Assembly (NCBI GenBank): GCA_021396245.1
Contig: WNYE01000052.1
Coordinates: 239,582 to 303,581, forward strand
Source: Sporothrix humicola
Lineage: Eukaryota; Ascomycota; Sordariomycetes; Ophiostomatales; Ophiostomataceae
Direction of reading: 5' to 3'
DNA: 64,000 bases
Below are positions 32,581 to 47,000 of the stretch, piece after piece. The notes below the pieces were generated by a model, which had not been told where the DNA came from, did not search any database, and was given only the letters and a program-made list of their open reading frames with translations. The position numbers were made by a program, and so were the translations under genes. Numbering within the stretch: the stretch's first letter is position 1; each line of letters begins with the position of its first letter.

Positions 32581-32643
32581 TAATACCCGTAGTACTTATA
32601 ATGCTCGAAGTACCCGTGGTACCCGTAATACTTATAAGTAAAA
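32581..32643. repeat. 9-bp tandem repeat, coding-like period
   Basis: Seven nonamers in register: TAATACCCG, TAGTACTTA, TAATGCTCG, AAGTACCCG, TGGTACCCG, TAATACTTA, TAAGTAAAA. Read on the minus strand the units give Gly/Tyr/His-rich triplets without a stop. This suggests a relic of a protein with three-residue repeats, altered by RIP. Confidence 0.6.
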
Positions 32644-34840
32644 TAATAAAAAACGTCCGTATTAAAATAAAGTTTAAAGAAGACGGAAGTTTATTTATAC
32701 TTTAAAAGTTAAACTTTAAAAAGTTAAACTCCGAAACTTAGTTTAAAAAATTTTTTAAATATAATATACTTTTATTTTAAAAAAAGAATTTATTTAATAA
32801 AAGCGTTAAAACTATTAATTATTACGGAAACCGCCGTGTTATCGGTTATATTAACCGGTACGGTTTAAAACGATATACTATATATCGACTGTAAAATATA
32901 ACTTATTTTAAAAACTACGAATAAATAACCGAAAATAATAAAAAAAATATTACAAATATAAATAACCTGAAAAACCGTTTTAAAAACAAATAATATTAAG
33001 TATAAAAAAACCTAAATACATTAAACGTTATATTAAAGGTATTTATAAAGTCGTTTAAAAAAGTAATAACTTAAATAATAACTTAAAATTAATAAATCTT
33101 TAAACTAAAAAAGTTAAGTAACCGAAAATATATATTTTTATCGATTAAAATATTAAAAAAAAAAGTGTAAAAGCGTAAAAAACTTAACAAACAATCCGCG
33201 TAAAATAAAAAACGAAAATTACCGACTAATTAATCTTTAAAACTACTTACGAGTCTTAAAAACGATACGAGAAACATATCGGCAGCCCCCGTTCGGCGTC
33301 GTATAATAAGTCGCCGTTTATTAAACTTGTCGTTAAAACGGTCGAAAAGGAGCGTTAAAAGTCGTTTAACTTAAGTAATCGATCGGTAGTTAACCGTAAA
33401 CAGTTTTTACCCTTTAAGACCGATATAAATGGTTTAACTGTTAAGTTTAAAAGATTTAAAATTACGTACTTCCGTATATACGGCGTCGATACATTTAACG
33501 ATTTTTTTCGTTAATAAAAAATTAATTATATACTTAATTAATAAAAAAAAAAAAACCGTCTTCGTAAAAAAGTTTAAACTAAACTTATACTCGACGATAT
33601 ATATAGTTCTGTTTCTTCGTATAATACGGTAACAAGCGACGGATACTAGGTTAAACTTAAAGGTTAGAAGTAAATAAATAATTAAGTAGATTAAAATTTT
33701 ATAGTTATAATATAAGTCTTAAAGTTTATAAATGAATACTTTTTAATATTAAAATAAAATATATCTTTATACTTAACGGTAAACCGAGTTTTTAATTTTT
33801 TTGTTAACTATTAAGTAAAAACTTAAACGATTTAGGACACGGTCCTTTGTACGTAATTTGTGCGGAGCGAAAGACTTTTAAAGTAAAGTTTAACTAGGGA
33901 GCTTAATTGGACACCCTCGTTAGTATAAAACATTACACTCGTATATAATTTTATTTATTTTATTTACTTTTTTATTTTAGTTTATTTTATTTTACTTTGT
34001 TTGATTTAATTTAATTTATTTATTTATTAACTATGGTTACTCGAGGATACTATATACACTTATAATTTATAAATATTACTTATTTAAATTTATAACGGTT
34101 TTTTTTTAAGACGGTTTTATTTAGTTAGTCGCCGATAATTAAAAGTGGTTAAGAAAGACGTATAATATAAATTTTTTTATATAAAGTTATTTATTATACC
34201 TTTAAAGTTACTAACCGTATTATAGTCTTATAATATTCGTAAACACTTTATATTTTTATTAAGTTAAACTTTTTACTTTTTATAAAGTTAAAATTTAACT
34301 TTTTTACGGTAACGTTTTTATTAACTTTTTTAATTAACACTCGATATATATCGTTCCGTGTATTATTGTCGATATATATTATATTACGTTAAATAAAAGT
34401 ATACAAAAGTTTTATAAGGGTGGTACTTATAGGACACCGTTATGTAACCTTTACGCCGCTCGCGTTCGAAGGTTAAAACGTCCGTCGTTTATATAGTTTT
34501 ATATATTACATTTATACGCTTTTTTAAGCGGATAACTTATTTTAAGGCGGTACACTCTTTATTGTTTACGGAGTTAAAGAGATAAATGGTCGAAGTATCG
34601 AGGACGTAAACGTGGATGTCGAGAATTTATTATATTATTAACGTTTATATTTAAAGCGTAATAAAAAGGAAAAGAAAAAACGAACTTAGTTAATGTTTTT
34701 ATTAAAAAGTTTTTATATTTAGTTAACGACTTAGGTTGTTTAAATTAAAAGTTTAATAAAACGTTTTTTCGGAAAGTTATATATAAATATATACTATCTT
34801 TATTAACTTATTAGTATAAAATAATTTTTTTAGTCCGTAC

Positions 34841-35400
34841 CGCGTAGTTGTGGTAGCCTTTTAAGAGTTGCGAGATATACGGTAGTTGGCCTATAATGTT
34901 AATGCCGGTGGTTAAAAGAAGAACCGTACCGTAGTCGTCGAGACGAAGTTATTTCCCGTACGGGCCCTCGATAACCGTTAGTATTGTTTTTAAATTATCT
35001 CGGTAAGTAGTTAAACGTTTAATAAACTTTGTTTTTACTTATACGATGAACATAATATAATCTTTGTCTCTTTTACGGTACCACTATGTAACGTAAAACG
35101 GGTGGAACTGGGTAAATACGGTAAAGTTAATTTAAGAGATATATAAATAAACGTACTAGTTAACGTGTAACTTTTATAACTTAGCGAGCTCGACGTATAC
35201 GTAAACGATATCGAACAAAGTAATGTCTACGCCGTTTCGCGTTTTAAATGTTACTGTTCACACCGAAGCCCGGTTGAGCGGCCGTTGTTTATACGGTACG
35301 TTACGGTATAAAACTAACCTTATACGTATCGCCGACGTTGTGGCGTAAAGGTAAATCGCCACGATTAAGTAAATTGCCGGATAGTCGAATACCGTTACAA
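34841..35400. other. Less-degraded, strand-asymmetric island in the RIP block
   Basis: This stretch is richer in G and C than its surroundings and keeps TpG while CpA stays rare; 34841-34920 has seven TpG and no CpA. The pattern implies that mutation affected mainly C on the plus strand. No complete frame is visible and the identity of the sequence is unknown. Confidence 0.45.
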
Positions 35401-38310
35401 TTTGGTTATACATATACACCGCGGTTATAGCCGTTACGTATAATACAATATATAAAGTAAAGAATAACTCGTGGAGGTGACGGTGTAAAACATTAAATAT
35501 AATAACTATAAAAAGTACAATAATAACTTACAACGTTAACTTAAAACACTCTCACTTTCGTTAAAAAACTTATAATAATACTTATTACGTCTAGCCGTTA
35601 ATATACGTCTAGTTTATATAATATAATAACAGTAATTACGTAAATAAAACCTTTTACCACGGTAACTCGTTTAAACTATTAATATAACCGGTTATACACT
35701 CGGAGCCGTATATTAAAAACGTTAGTTACGTTATTAATTTAGCCGTTTAAAAATAAAAGTATAAAGTTAACGAAAATTAATAAAGTAAATCGTTGAACGA
35801 AACTTACCGTATTACTATTCTAGATAATAAAAACGAAAATATTTATTAGTAAAAAAAAAAATAATATAACGTAATCGAACTACACCGCTTTATTAAAGCT
35901 TTATAAAACTACCAAGACGTTTACGTAAGTTAAATATTATAACGCGTATATTATTTTAATAATATAAAAGACGGTAAAAATAAAAAAGTATACTATAATA
36001 ACTACTACTAATAAGCTTACAAAAATAATTATATACTACTAACCGATGTTTATTATAAGTTATAAAACGGTCCGACGGATAATACCGGCGTCGTTAAGTC
36101 CGTTAATTAACACACCGAAATAAGGTTTTACACCGACGCCTTAACGACTAAAAGTAAGTACTATATACTCGGGGCTTTATATTAAGTTAAAATACCGAAA
36201 ATTAAAGTAATTTATTTTATAAGTAAACGATAATTAAAAGTATATTTTTAACTTCGCCGCTTTCTTTTAAGTATATTACCGAAGCTAGTTTTATAGTAAT
36301 TAAAGTACAGTTAATTAAAAATTTATCCGGGTTTAAACGACAACCGTATTACTTTTAACTTTATAAACGTTTACCTTTAACAAGAGTATTAAATACGGTA
36401 ACGATATATTAGTTTTCTCTTTTATATATATTACGATTTATCGACCGAGGTAAAAAGTTTTCTCCCTTATTCGCGATCGAAAAAGTGGGGACAAAGGAGG
36501 TTACCCGAAAATTTATATTATATTCGATTAACAAGGCTTAAAATCAGACCTTTTACTAAACGTAAACAAGTTATAAAAAATAAATATAAACGAAGAATAT
36601 AAAAAAAAATTTAACGAAAAAACTTTATAAACTTTAATAAAAACGAAAACGAAAACACGGTTAACTATAAACTAAAAGTTACTTCCGTAAAAAAAAAACT
36701 CTTTTATAATAATATAAGTATCGTTAAATATTAAACTTTATATATACTTACGTTTCGTTTAAATTAATAACGTTTAATAATTAATATTTTTAATTTAATT
36801 AAAGTGTTTTTCGGTTATTATATTACTTTTTAAGTATAAATAAATAATATATTCCGCCCGAAGGTATTAAAGTTCTTGAAAAACTCGTTTATACGTTGTT
36901 TCCGTGTCGGTTTAATTTATTAATAATATCGTTTAACTTTTATTTTACGTTTTTATTTTTTAATTATTTCCGTTAATAATATTTCGTTTTTATATATCGA
37001 TTAAATAGTTTGGCCTTTTAAAGATCCTTTTTTAAGTATTTATAATACTCGTTTTATAAAACGGCCGAGAAAAACTCGATTTATATATACGATAATATAA
37101 ACGGACTTAATAATATAAACACTTTATTTTTGTATATAACGTAAAAATTTATTATATATATTAATGTATTAACGGTGTTTACACTTTCGAGTTTAACCTT
37201 AATACCGTTCGTTTTTTTATTTTTATCCGTAATATATAAAGTTTAAATACTTTCCGTATTATTTAAAGTTTTTATATTATTAATATATATATATTTTAAA
37301 TTAGTATTTTAAAGATATAACGTAGTATAGTGTAGTTTATTAATAGTTCGTTATATAACGAGGTTAATATTACCGACTACTCGATTAATAATAAAAGTAT
37401 TTTCGTATAAAAATTATTATATATATAAATCTATAATTTATATATTTTAAAGTAATTTTATATATTTTATTAGTTGTATTTTATATACTTAAAAATAACG
37501 TTTATATTTTTTATACCACTAAACTATATTATATTTATATAAGTAAATTAAAAGTAACTTAGTTATAAAATCGAACAACGGCGTCGTTGACGCGTAGTTA
37601 CTATATTGTTACCTTTAATAACGCGGTAAAGTTATAACGGTTTACTAAACTTTAGATCGCCCCGGTTAAATAGTAACTTTAAGTTTAACGTAAAAGTAAC
37701 GTAAAGTTTTTTAAAATAACTTTTTTAAAAATAAGTTAAAAATTTTTATTATTATTATTATTTTAAAATTCTTAACTATTTATAATATAACGAAAATAAA
37801 AATTAATCGTTTTAAAATAATTTAGTTTCGGTAAAAGAATCGTAAATATAAAACGGTTATAACCTTAAAAAGTAATACGTAAAAAAACCTCTTTTTTATA
37901 CTTAATAAAAACATTTATAACGGTCGTCCACGAGTCGAGACTTACTCGGTACACGATAAACTTAATAAACGTTAAGTTGAAAACTAATATAAATCCGTTT
38001 ATACAGGTTTATTTTAAAGAGAGTTATACTTACTCGAACCGTATAAACTAAATCGTACGAGTCGACGAATTAAACGTTGTTATTAAAGGGGTTATTTTTT
38101 ATATAAGGAGACGTTAGTTATTATTTATATTAAAATAACAACACTTAGTAAATAAAACGCCGGTAGTAAGGTTATCCGAATAAAAATGGCGAACGTATTA
38201 CCTTTTATTAAAATAAACTATTTTCGTAGTCTAGGGGGCCGGTTTACGAGACGCTTTATACAGTGTTAGTCGTAATCTTTAATGTAAAGAGGTTATTAAG
38301 TAATAATGTT

Positions 38311-38333
38311 CAGTAACCTAAACGGGGTTACTG
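38311..38333. repeat. Short perfect inverted repeat
   Basis: CAGTAACC (38311-38318) and GGTTACTG (38326-38333) form an 8-bp stem with a 7-base loop. It survives in otherwise degraded DNA. It does not fit a tRNA arm. Confidence 0.4.
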
Positions 38334-38670
38334 GTTATACTTAGAGCGTTTAAATTTTAAAAGTGTATTTTAAACGGCGGTTACGACCTCGTTTAAAGTA
38401 AAGAAAAGCGTTAAAATAAATATTATAGTTTTAAAATAGTATTATTCGGTTTTTCAATTCTTCGATCTTACCGAGTCCTATTTCTCGGTTTTAAAGCCCG
38501 TTTTTAATTTTTTTCTTTTTACGTTAATATAATATAGTCGTACCTTTTATTTAAAAAGTTTATATTTAAACCATTTAATTTTAATAATAATAAAAAAGTT
38601 TTATATTATTAACTAACCGTTATATATTATAAGTTATAATATTTACTTCCGTAATAAACGCTTTACGATA

Positions 38671-38697
38671 ATAAAAATAAAAATAAAAATAAAAATA
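38671..38697. repeat. (AAAAAT)n microsatellite
   Basis: Four to five near-perfect ATAAAA hexamers in tandem within the AT-rich block. Confidence 0.75.
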
Positions 38698-40699
38698 TTA
38701 ACCTTTACTTATTATATAATTTTAATTCACTAAGTTACTTATATATTTCTTTATAAACATAATAAATACTTACATTTAAACTATTCACGGTTTAAGTATT
38801 ATTTAACAAAAATTAAAACTTTTCGTCATTAAATAAATACTTTATTACGTTTTTACAATTTATTAACTCAGGGTTCTATAAAGTTTCTTTCCCCGGTTTT
38901 TAACTAACCATAAAATTTAATATTTTATATAATAATATCTTTATTAATATTTATAAAATATTACCCGGGTTAAGTATCTTTATTATAACGTATAATAATA
39001 AAACACTATTAATATTCCCGTCGTTGTTGTCGTCCGAACAAAAAAAGAGTATACTTTTTTACGTTTTTGTATTATCGGTTAAAGTGAAAAATAAACGTGG
39101 GACCCAAGGCTTTAACTCACTTTCTAAAAAAAAGTAAAAGTATACGTCGCCTTTATAATATAATATATTAAGTAACGTAACGGCCTTGTCGCTTTATAAC
39201 TAAAGGTAAATTATAAAATCCGTCTTTAATAAGTTAAACGATAAATAATAAAAAGGGTTCATCGTACTAAGTTAAATATACGCGTAAGCGGTAAAACATT
39301 AAAAAGATACGTCCCCGCTTTATATAGTATAACGTAGTAAGTTTAAACTTCGAGCGTTAAAGTAAAATAAAAAAAAAAAGAAAAAAGAAAAAAGATATAA
39401 GAATTATATATTATATATATATATAATACTTAAGTTATACCGTATAAAAGAAAAATAAAAAAAAGAAAAAAATTGTTTGTTTAATTACGTTAATTAAAGG
39501 GCCGTAAAATAAGCTTTACTAAAGGGGTACGTAAGTCGGTACGTAAATTATAAAAAAACATAATAAATCTTTCTTTAAAAAACGTTAAGCATAAAAAGAT
39601 TAAAATAAACCTTTATATAATAACAAAACCTCACAAAATATAATCAAATATAACAATCTCGGAATCTATAAAAAAAAAAAAAAAAGGTATTCCGACGCGT
39701 TTTATAACGCGGTGTAAACGTTTTATACTACAGCTTTAACGCGTTTAAATTATCTCCCTCGATAAAGTTAATCTTAAACCTTTTTTCCTTTAGTTAATAA
39801 GTGTATATAAACTTAAACTCGGTTTAAAACTTACTTTAAACCTTAAACTTATTATAACATACTATAATTTAAGTTTAAATAAACATAGTATAAAAAAAAA
39901 CTTATACTTACTAACGATATAACGTAACTCGTATTTTAATATTTTACATTAAAAGTATTTTAAGGGCCACGAAAGTAACAAAGTTAAAAAAGTATACTAA
40001 GTATATACTATACACTGTACCGAATTTAACCGTAATTTACGTAAATAAACGTTAACTCGTAAACCAAAGGTTATTTAAAATAACTACCGTTTTATAAAAA
40101 AAAAAGTAATAACGGAGGTTAAAAATAAACAATACCGCAGCTTATAAAAACTTATACTTTAAAAAACGGACAATAAGAAACCGTTTCGCGTTACGTAATA
40201 AACTATTAACGATAAATATTTAAATTAAAACCGTTAGTAAACTTTCGAGTAAGTTGGCCCGGATGTATAAGTGGAGAGCGTATACCGACGTTAATACCGA
40301 GGCGTCGATACCACCGGGCGGCCGAAAAGGCCTAACGTTAAGTAAAAAAACATTAACGAACGTTAATAATTAATCGTTATATATACGGTTCTTAATACTA
40401 AACTTAAAGTAAACGAACGTCGTTTTTAAAAAAATTATTTTTAATAAAACGGTGGCGACGGTTTAAAAAACCACGGCGCCCGGTCTAGTATTTATTACCG
40501 GTTACTCGGTAAAGTCCGGTGGTTGTAAGAGTTAAGTAAAGTTAACGTATAAAGTTAAAATATTTGTTTACGTATGTTTCGTATTAACTAACGTAAAGGT
40601 GATTAAACACGTGTAATACGAGAGGACTAAAACCGTAGTAATTAAAATCGAGGCTTGTAAAGTAAATATCCGTATTATAAAGAGTTTAGTATTATTTCG

Positions 40700-40720
40700 T
40701 TTTTTTTTTTTTTTTTTTTT
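40700..40720. repeat. Poly(T) tract
   Basis: Twenty-one consecutive T. It could be the complement of a retroelement poly(A) tail, but no adjoining element end is recognised. Confidence 0.85.
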
Positions 40721-41468
40721 ATATTTTAAATTAAAAACCCGTATATATATTACGTTTTTGGTTTAAAAAATATTAACTTTTTTATTTATAAAACGTCCGA
40801 GTAAATTTTAAAAGTAGTTTTATATTATTTTTAAGTTTGTGGTGGGTGTATAATTTAAAACTTTAAAAAGTTTAACCTTTATTAAAGTTATATTTTTATT
40901 TTTTATTAACTTAAATATTTACTTCTTACTTTTTTTTCTTTACTGTTAACTTCGTATATTTTACGTACTTCTTCACTTTTATACCGGACACTATATTTTA
41001 ATTATCGCTCTTTTTCTTAATAGTAGCATTTATCTTATATAAAAACGTTAACGTAAAGTTTAATAAGTCGAGCGCGAATAATATAACCGTATATTAAGGG
41101 TAAAACTTATATAAACGGTTTAACGGGCCTTACGCGTAATAACGTTTTATTTTTTATTATACTAATATAAGTCGTCTTACGTTTTACCTTTTTATACTTT
41201 CCGTCGTTTATTAAAATTTAAATACTAGTATTAACGTATACATTTTATTTTTTACGTCCCCGTCGAAAACGAAAACAAGTTAACGACGTAAATTATCCTT
41301 TTAACTTTTTTCACTTCGATCGTTAACCCGATTACTATTAACTTTATTAACGTTAAAACTAACTATACTATGTTTATTAACATAACACTTTTAAGTTATC
41401 CACAAATAAAGTATATAACGATATATTACGTTACTCTTCTTTTTAACTTACTTTTCTTCCTTTTATAC

Positions 41469-41490
41469 TTTTTTTTTTTTTTTTTTTTTT
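41469..41490. repeat. Poly(T) tract
   Basis: Twenty-two consecutive T inside a T/C-rich stretch; the same comment applies regarding a possible retroelement tail. Confidence 0.85.
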
Positions 41491-43662
41491 CTTTACTTTA
41501 ACGTACCGTAAAAAAAATATATAAACTTATTAAAGTACGTACGGAAAAACGATATTACTGTTTATTAGCGGTTTTACTTATACGTAAACTAAGTTTAATT
41601 TATTTATAACGGCCGTAACGGTCGTTAACGAAGTGTAAGTTATATTTAATTTATTTTTAATTTTAAGTAACGTTAATAAACTTTTTAATAATATAATAAT
41701 GGATAGTTTTAATTTAAACTTTAAGTCGTAAATAATTAATACGGTACCTTTTATTTTACGGTTACACGCTCGTATAAATAATACTACGGCCGCCGATGTT
41801 AAACCGTTTTATCTTTTAGTTACGCTACAGTGTCCGTATTTAAATATAACCGATAAAGTTATATTAAAAGGTACCGTTTTCTTTAACTTTATTATAATTT
41901 AATTTTATAATAACTTACTTTACGGTTTATCGTCCGTTTAAACTGGCTCCGTTATATAAAACTCGTTTACTATATAAGACACTTAAGTTAAGACCGTAAG
42001 TAAAAACTTTAAAGTACGTATACTTTTCGGTATACTTAATGGCGAGATAATAACCGGGACAAGTTATATAGAAAACAGTACTTTAAGACCGGTACTAACC
42101 GCCGTAAAGCGGTTTTCGAGTTTCGGTGACGTTATAATTTAAAATATATTATAAGTATACGTTAATATTAACTTTTTTAATTAAGTAGTCGTAGACTTAG
42201 TGTCGTAGTAACGGCCGGCGGTGGGTAATATTACTTCGAATCGTATAACTATAGTTTACGTATTATATTACGAGTTAATCTTTTATATTACGACGACGGT
42301 TACGGTGACTAAAACGTTAGTTGTTAATAATATAAAAAATATATACCGTTCGGCGAAACTATAATATTATTTTAATAGTACGAGTAATAAAAGGTATTAT
42401 TATAAACGTAAACGGGACTTTTAACGAACGTCGACTAAGTAATTCGGTTATATTCGTATTTAAATAAAAGTAAATAATTTTTTTAAAATAATAATTAAAT
42501 ATATACGCTTTTTTATTACGTGTACTCGGACTATACGGCCGAGTATCGATATCTTCGTTTAATTTAAATAATACTTAGTATTATAAAACTTTTAAAGTAA
42601 TTTTTATTCGTACGTTATAAAAGTTCGAGTAATTAATATTATATTTATATTAGTAAAAAATACTATATACCCTCGCGTTGACCGTTTTACCTTAATAAGC
42701 GTAAAAGTTTATATCGTAGACGTAGTTACTTGAAAAAAGTTAATAACGGTTACGTCGAAGGATTAACACGTTTAATTATTAATTTTTACGACGTTATCTT
42801 CGTTTAAGTAACCTTATATTAACTCCGTAACGACGAGCCCGAGCGCTTTAACGTTTACCGACTCGTTCACGAGATTATACGCGTTTTCGTACTCTTTTAT
42901 TTAACTTAATTAACGTTAGTGTCCGTTAAAGGTAATAAAGAACAACTTATAAATCTTAACCCTTTTATTTTAATTTACGAAAATGTTAATGTACGTTAAA
43001 CGGCCGTACTTTAACTTATTTTACTTTAAATATATAAGACTTTCGAGAACTTGTTTAAGTACATAGGTTAAGTGGATGTTTATTAATAAAGGATTATTAG
43101 TTAACTCCGTAAAGGAAATAAGTATAAAGTTAAAAAAAAATAAAAAACACCTTTTCGTAGTAAAAGATCTTTTAAACCGTTAAAAAGGATAAATATTAAA
43201 TTCGTTAAATCGATTATACTTAAGCCCGTTCGTTTATTTTACGTAGTTTTTATACGAAGACTATATCCGAGTTACTATCGGCCACGGTAGTGGAAAGTTT
43301 TACAACTATTACGTACGGATTATTATTAAACTATAACTCGAAACACTTGTTATACTTAAACTATAAGGATACGTAAAAGGTAAAAATTAACCAATTAATA
43401 ATTTAACCCGGTTATTTAAAGCTCGATCGTACTAACGAGCGAGACGTAGTAAACGATAAAATAAAGTTAAAAGTGTTTATTTCGTATCGTAGTTTTTTAT
43501 TAATTACACGGTTAAAAAAAGTTAAAGTTTAAACTTTTTATTAACTGTTTTTAAGTTATAAAGTTCTTCGTTTATCGTCGTTAACGGGTATCGTTTTTTT
43601 TAATATTACGTATAAACTTAATAGTTTAATAATAATTACTCGTTAAAGTGTTAAATAATTAA

Positions 43663-44031
43663 AAAGTAATAAAAGTACCTTTTTTTAAAAAACAAAAACG
43701 GTGTCCGAAAAATAAACTTTTACGGGGCCGCGTAAAAGTACTCGTCTCGCCGGTAACGTATCCCTGGTCTGGCACAATTAGCTCGTTAAGAACTTATACT
43801 ATATTATTAAAACGGTCGTTTTATACCGTGGCAAGACGGATTAAGGCGGAAAAATACGTTAAATATATAAGTACGGTTAGTGTCCGGTTCGACGTTTTAA
43901 ACTTTTGTAATTCCGCGGGGTTAAATTTAAAAAACGTCGAGTGGTTAAAGCGTTTATTTCGAAAAAGCGGTTACTTTTTAAAGCGATTCGTTAACCGTAT
44001 TCCGGTTTTTATTAGTACAGAAACGTTATAG
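43663..44031 (+). pseudogene. Relic coding fragment, possibly transposase-like
   Basis: An open frame of about 122 codons runs from after a TAA at 43660 to a TAG at 44029-44031. It is exceptional in this stop-rich block. It has no ATG start; the only usable start is GTG at 43828. The segment around 43755-43785 keeps several CpA and TpG. The C-terminal part reads ...GYFLKRFVNRIPVF..., which weakly resembles the W-x-x-R-F-x-x-R-x-P motif of CENP-B/Tc5-type helix-turn-helix domains in Fot1/pogo transposases. That match is by memory and weak. It cannot be a working gene in its present form. Confidence 0.3.
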
Positions 44032-47000
44032 TAATTATTAACCTTTTTTAACTTTTTAATAAAATAGTTACGTAATAACGTAAATATATTAAACGGTTAC
44101 GTACGATTAAAACTTCCCGTTAAACTCCGTTTAGTATACCTTTATAGCTGGTATTAAACCGTGGCCGTATAAAACGTACTCGGTATTTAAAATTAACGTT
44201 AAGTTATTAACTTTTTTTTTGTAAGTAATATAAAAAGGTTATACGTCGTACGACCCTTTATTTATTATTAACCGGTATCGTACAATAAATAATAATAAAA
44301 ACCTTTAGTATATATTAAAAGACGAGTATACGAACGAGTATAACCTTAACGACGAGATATTTTATTTTTAAATCCGTTTATATTAAAGTATTTTTAAACC
44401 GTATAACCGTTACTTTAAAACGAGGTAGTAAGTACGGTTGTCGGTTATATTAAAGTTAATTAATAAAAAAGATCGCCTTCGGTAACTTTATTAGTATAAC
44501 GAATTTAACCCGGCCTTTAACGTATTCCGTAATTTATTAACTTTATACTATAGTTTTCGTTTAAACGTAGTTAATAAAATAATTTTTATAAAGTATTAAA
44601 AAGTAAAAGTAACCGTTTTTTATACCCTCGAGGATAGTCTAAAAATACTTATATTAAACCCGGTAAAAGTTTTTGTTTTTTTTTAAGTACACCTTAAATT
44701 TTTAGTATAATAGCGTTTTTCGTTAAAATAAACAAACGATGTTTAAGTTAAATACGGACACGGTGTAAACGGTGTAACTTATAACGCCCGGCGTGGACAA
44801 GGTTAACCGGTAAACGTTATAAAACAACGTTAAAATAAAAGTTATCTTTAGCGCTTTTAACTTAAACGAACGATAATATTTTTAATAAAACTTATACACG
44901 GTATTAACTTACTACTTCGTTTTATCTTTTTTTACTTTTTTTAAAAACTTAAAATACTTAAAAAAGTCCGTTAACTATATAAAACGGTTAATTTATCTCG
45001 AACGGAGAACTTTTATTTACGTAGCCTTAAAAAGCGCGTTTTTAAACGCACCGTATATATTAAACCGATACTTAGTTTAGTTATCTCCGTCCACGTTTCT
45101 CGCCGTTTTAACCGAGTTTTATAACTATTTCCGGTTATTATATTTATAATTATAACTTTATACGTTACGCGAGTATTAATATATACCGCCCGCCACGAAA
45201 AAAAAATTAATAACGCTCGACGTAACCGTAACCAACGATTAAACTTTATACAAGTTTACGTCGTTAACCAACAAACTTAAATTTACAACGGACACGATCG
45301 AGGGTCTTTTAAAGTAAAGTCCGGACTACGTTATAACCCGCCGGTTTTTACTTATAATAAAACACCCTAATTAATATTAATATTACAACTTATAGTAGTA
45401 TATTACACGGGTCGTGGACGTAGTGTCCGTTGTTTTACCGCGTTAAAACTAAGTTAACGTGTAAAACGACGACGTTAACGATTATTTTATCCGTACACCG
45501 TAATAAACCGTTTATCGATATAGTATTTTAAAAGATATATATTAACTTTAAAACCGGTTATTTTTATTTTTAATAAAAATATTCGGTAACTCGGACGACT
45601 TAGTAAAGTTAGTTATATTGTTTTTTATTTAACGATTTATATTTTTTATTTTTTTTACGAGATTAAATCGTATCCGACGGGATCACTTAACCGGTTATAA
45701 AGACGAAACCGTTTTATAAAATAAATAAAGTTATTATCCGCGATCACTGTTATTAAATAACGTTGTAACACTTAACGAAACTACCGTGTTTTTTACGTAA
45801 ACGGTGTTAACGTTCGAAGTAAATATATAACGGTTAATAACTTAACTGTAAAAGCTCGAAAAGACGTGTACGAAACTTAAAAGTACTATTCGAAAAAAAA
45901 AAGTACATTTAAAAAATATAATAAACACCGAGTAAGTTTTATAACGTTAAGTTAAATAGTTTAAAAATAAAGAAAATACAATAACCGTATCGTTACGGTC
46001 GTTTTAAAACATTATACAAAGTTTTTCTTCCTTTATTAATTAACTATAAGTAAAAAGTACGTGTTTTATTTAAAAAAATAAAGTATACGATAAATACTTA
46101 TAAAAACTTAAAGTAAAAGTTTAAGTAATAAAGTAAAGGTTGTAAATTAAAAACCGTTAAGTTATAAAAAAAACTTATTATTAAGAAATAAAGTAAACGA
46201 CTTGTGTTTACGAGTTTACTTTAAAGAAACAAAAACTTAAGTTTAAAATATAAAACTTAAAAAGTGTAAAAGTTTAAAGTATAAAAGCGTTAAAATATCT
46301 CCGCCGTATAAAGTAAAACTTTAAAACGTTTATTAACGAACTACGATAAAATAAAACACGGTATAACGAGAAAAAAAAAGAATACGATACGTGGCGTTAA
46401 AACTATAAAGTATTTATCGAAGAATAAAAAGAAAAATTAAAGAACGTAAAAAAAAAGTTAAAAAATAAATAAAATAAGTTTAAAAAAACAATAGTCGAAA
46501 AAAAAACGATTCGGGCTTGGATAGTGGAGTAAAAGGTTGTTTTTAATACGTTTTAAGCGTAAACGAAGGAATAAAAAGTTATGTTTAACCTCGTCGAGAG
46601 TATACCGAAGGGAATAAAAAGTATTTTGAGCGTACTTTAAAGTAGTATCCACTAGTTAACTATAAATAAGGTAACGTTTTAATTTAAAATATTAAAACTA
46701 GTTGCCGTAAGTTTCGTTTTTTTTTTAAAACGAAATATTTTAATTAACGTATTTTTAAACCGCTGGACTTATAAGAAAGGAAAAAGTTTATATTATATTT
46801 AAAAAAAACGATATTATTATAAATATACTTATCGTGGATAAATTATAACTTGTCGAGGTTTAACGCGTAGTAGTTAAATACGTTTAAAAGAATTACGGCT
46901 TATTCGATTAATATATACTTAACGTAACCCCGGTAAACTGTTTCGGTAAGGTAACGAAAAATAGTTTTTACACGATTTATATATATCTCGGTTATAAAGT

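Noticed and set aside
33590..33620. LDD-type reverse transcriptase motif (ILDDIY in one plus-strand frame)
   Set aside because: Isolated match with stops nearby and no neighbouring reverse transcriptase motifs recognised.
46458..46652. 64-codon minus-strand frame
   Set aside because: Chance frame; no family signal and no supporting codon pattern.
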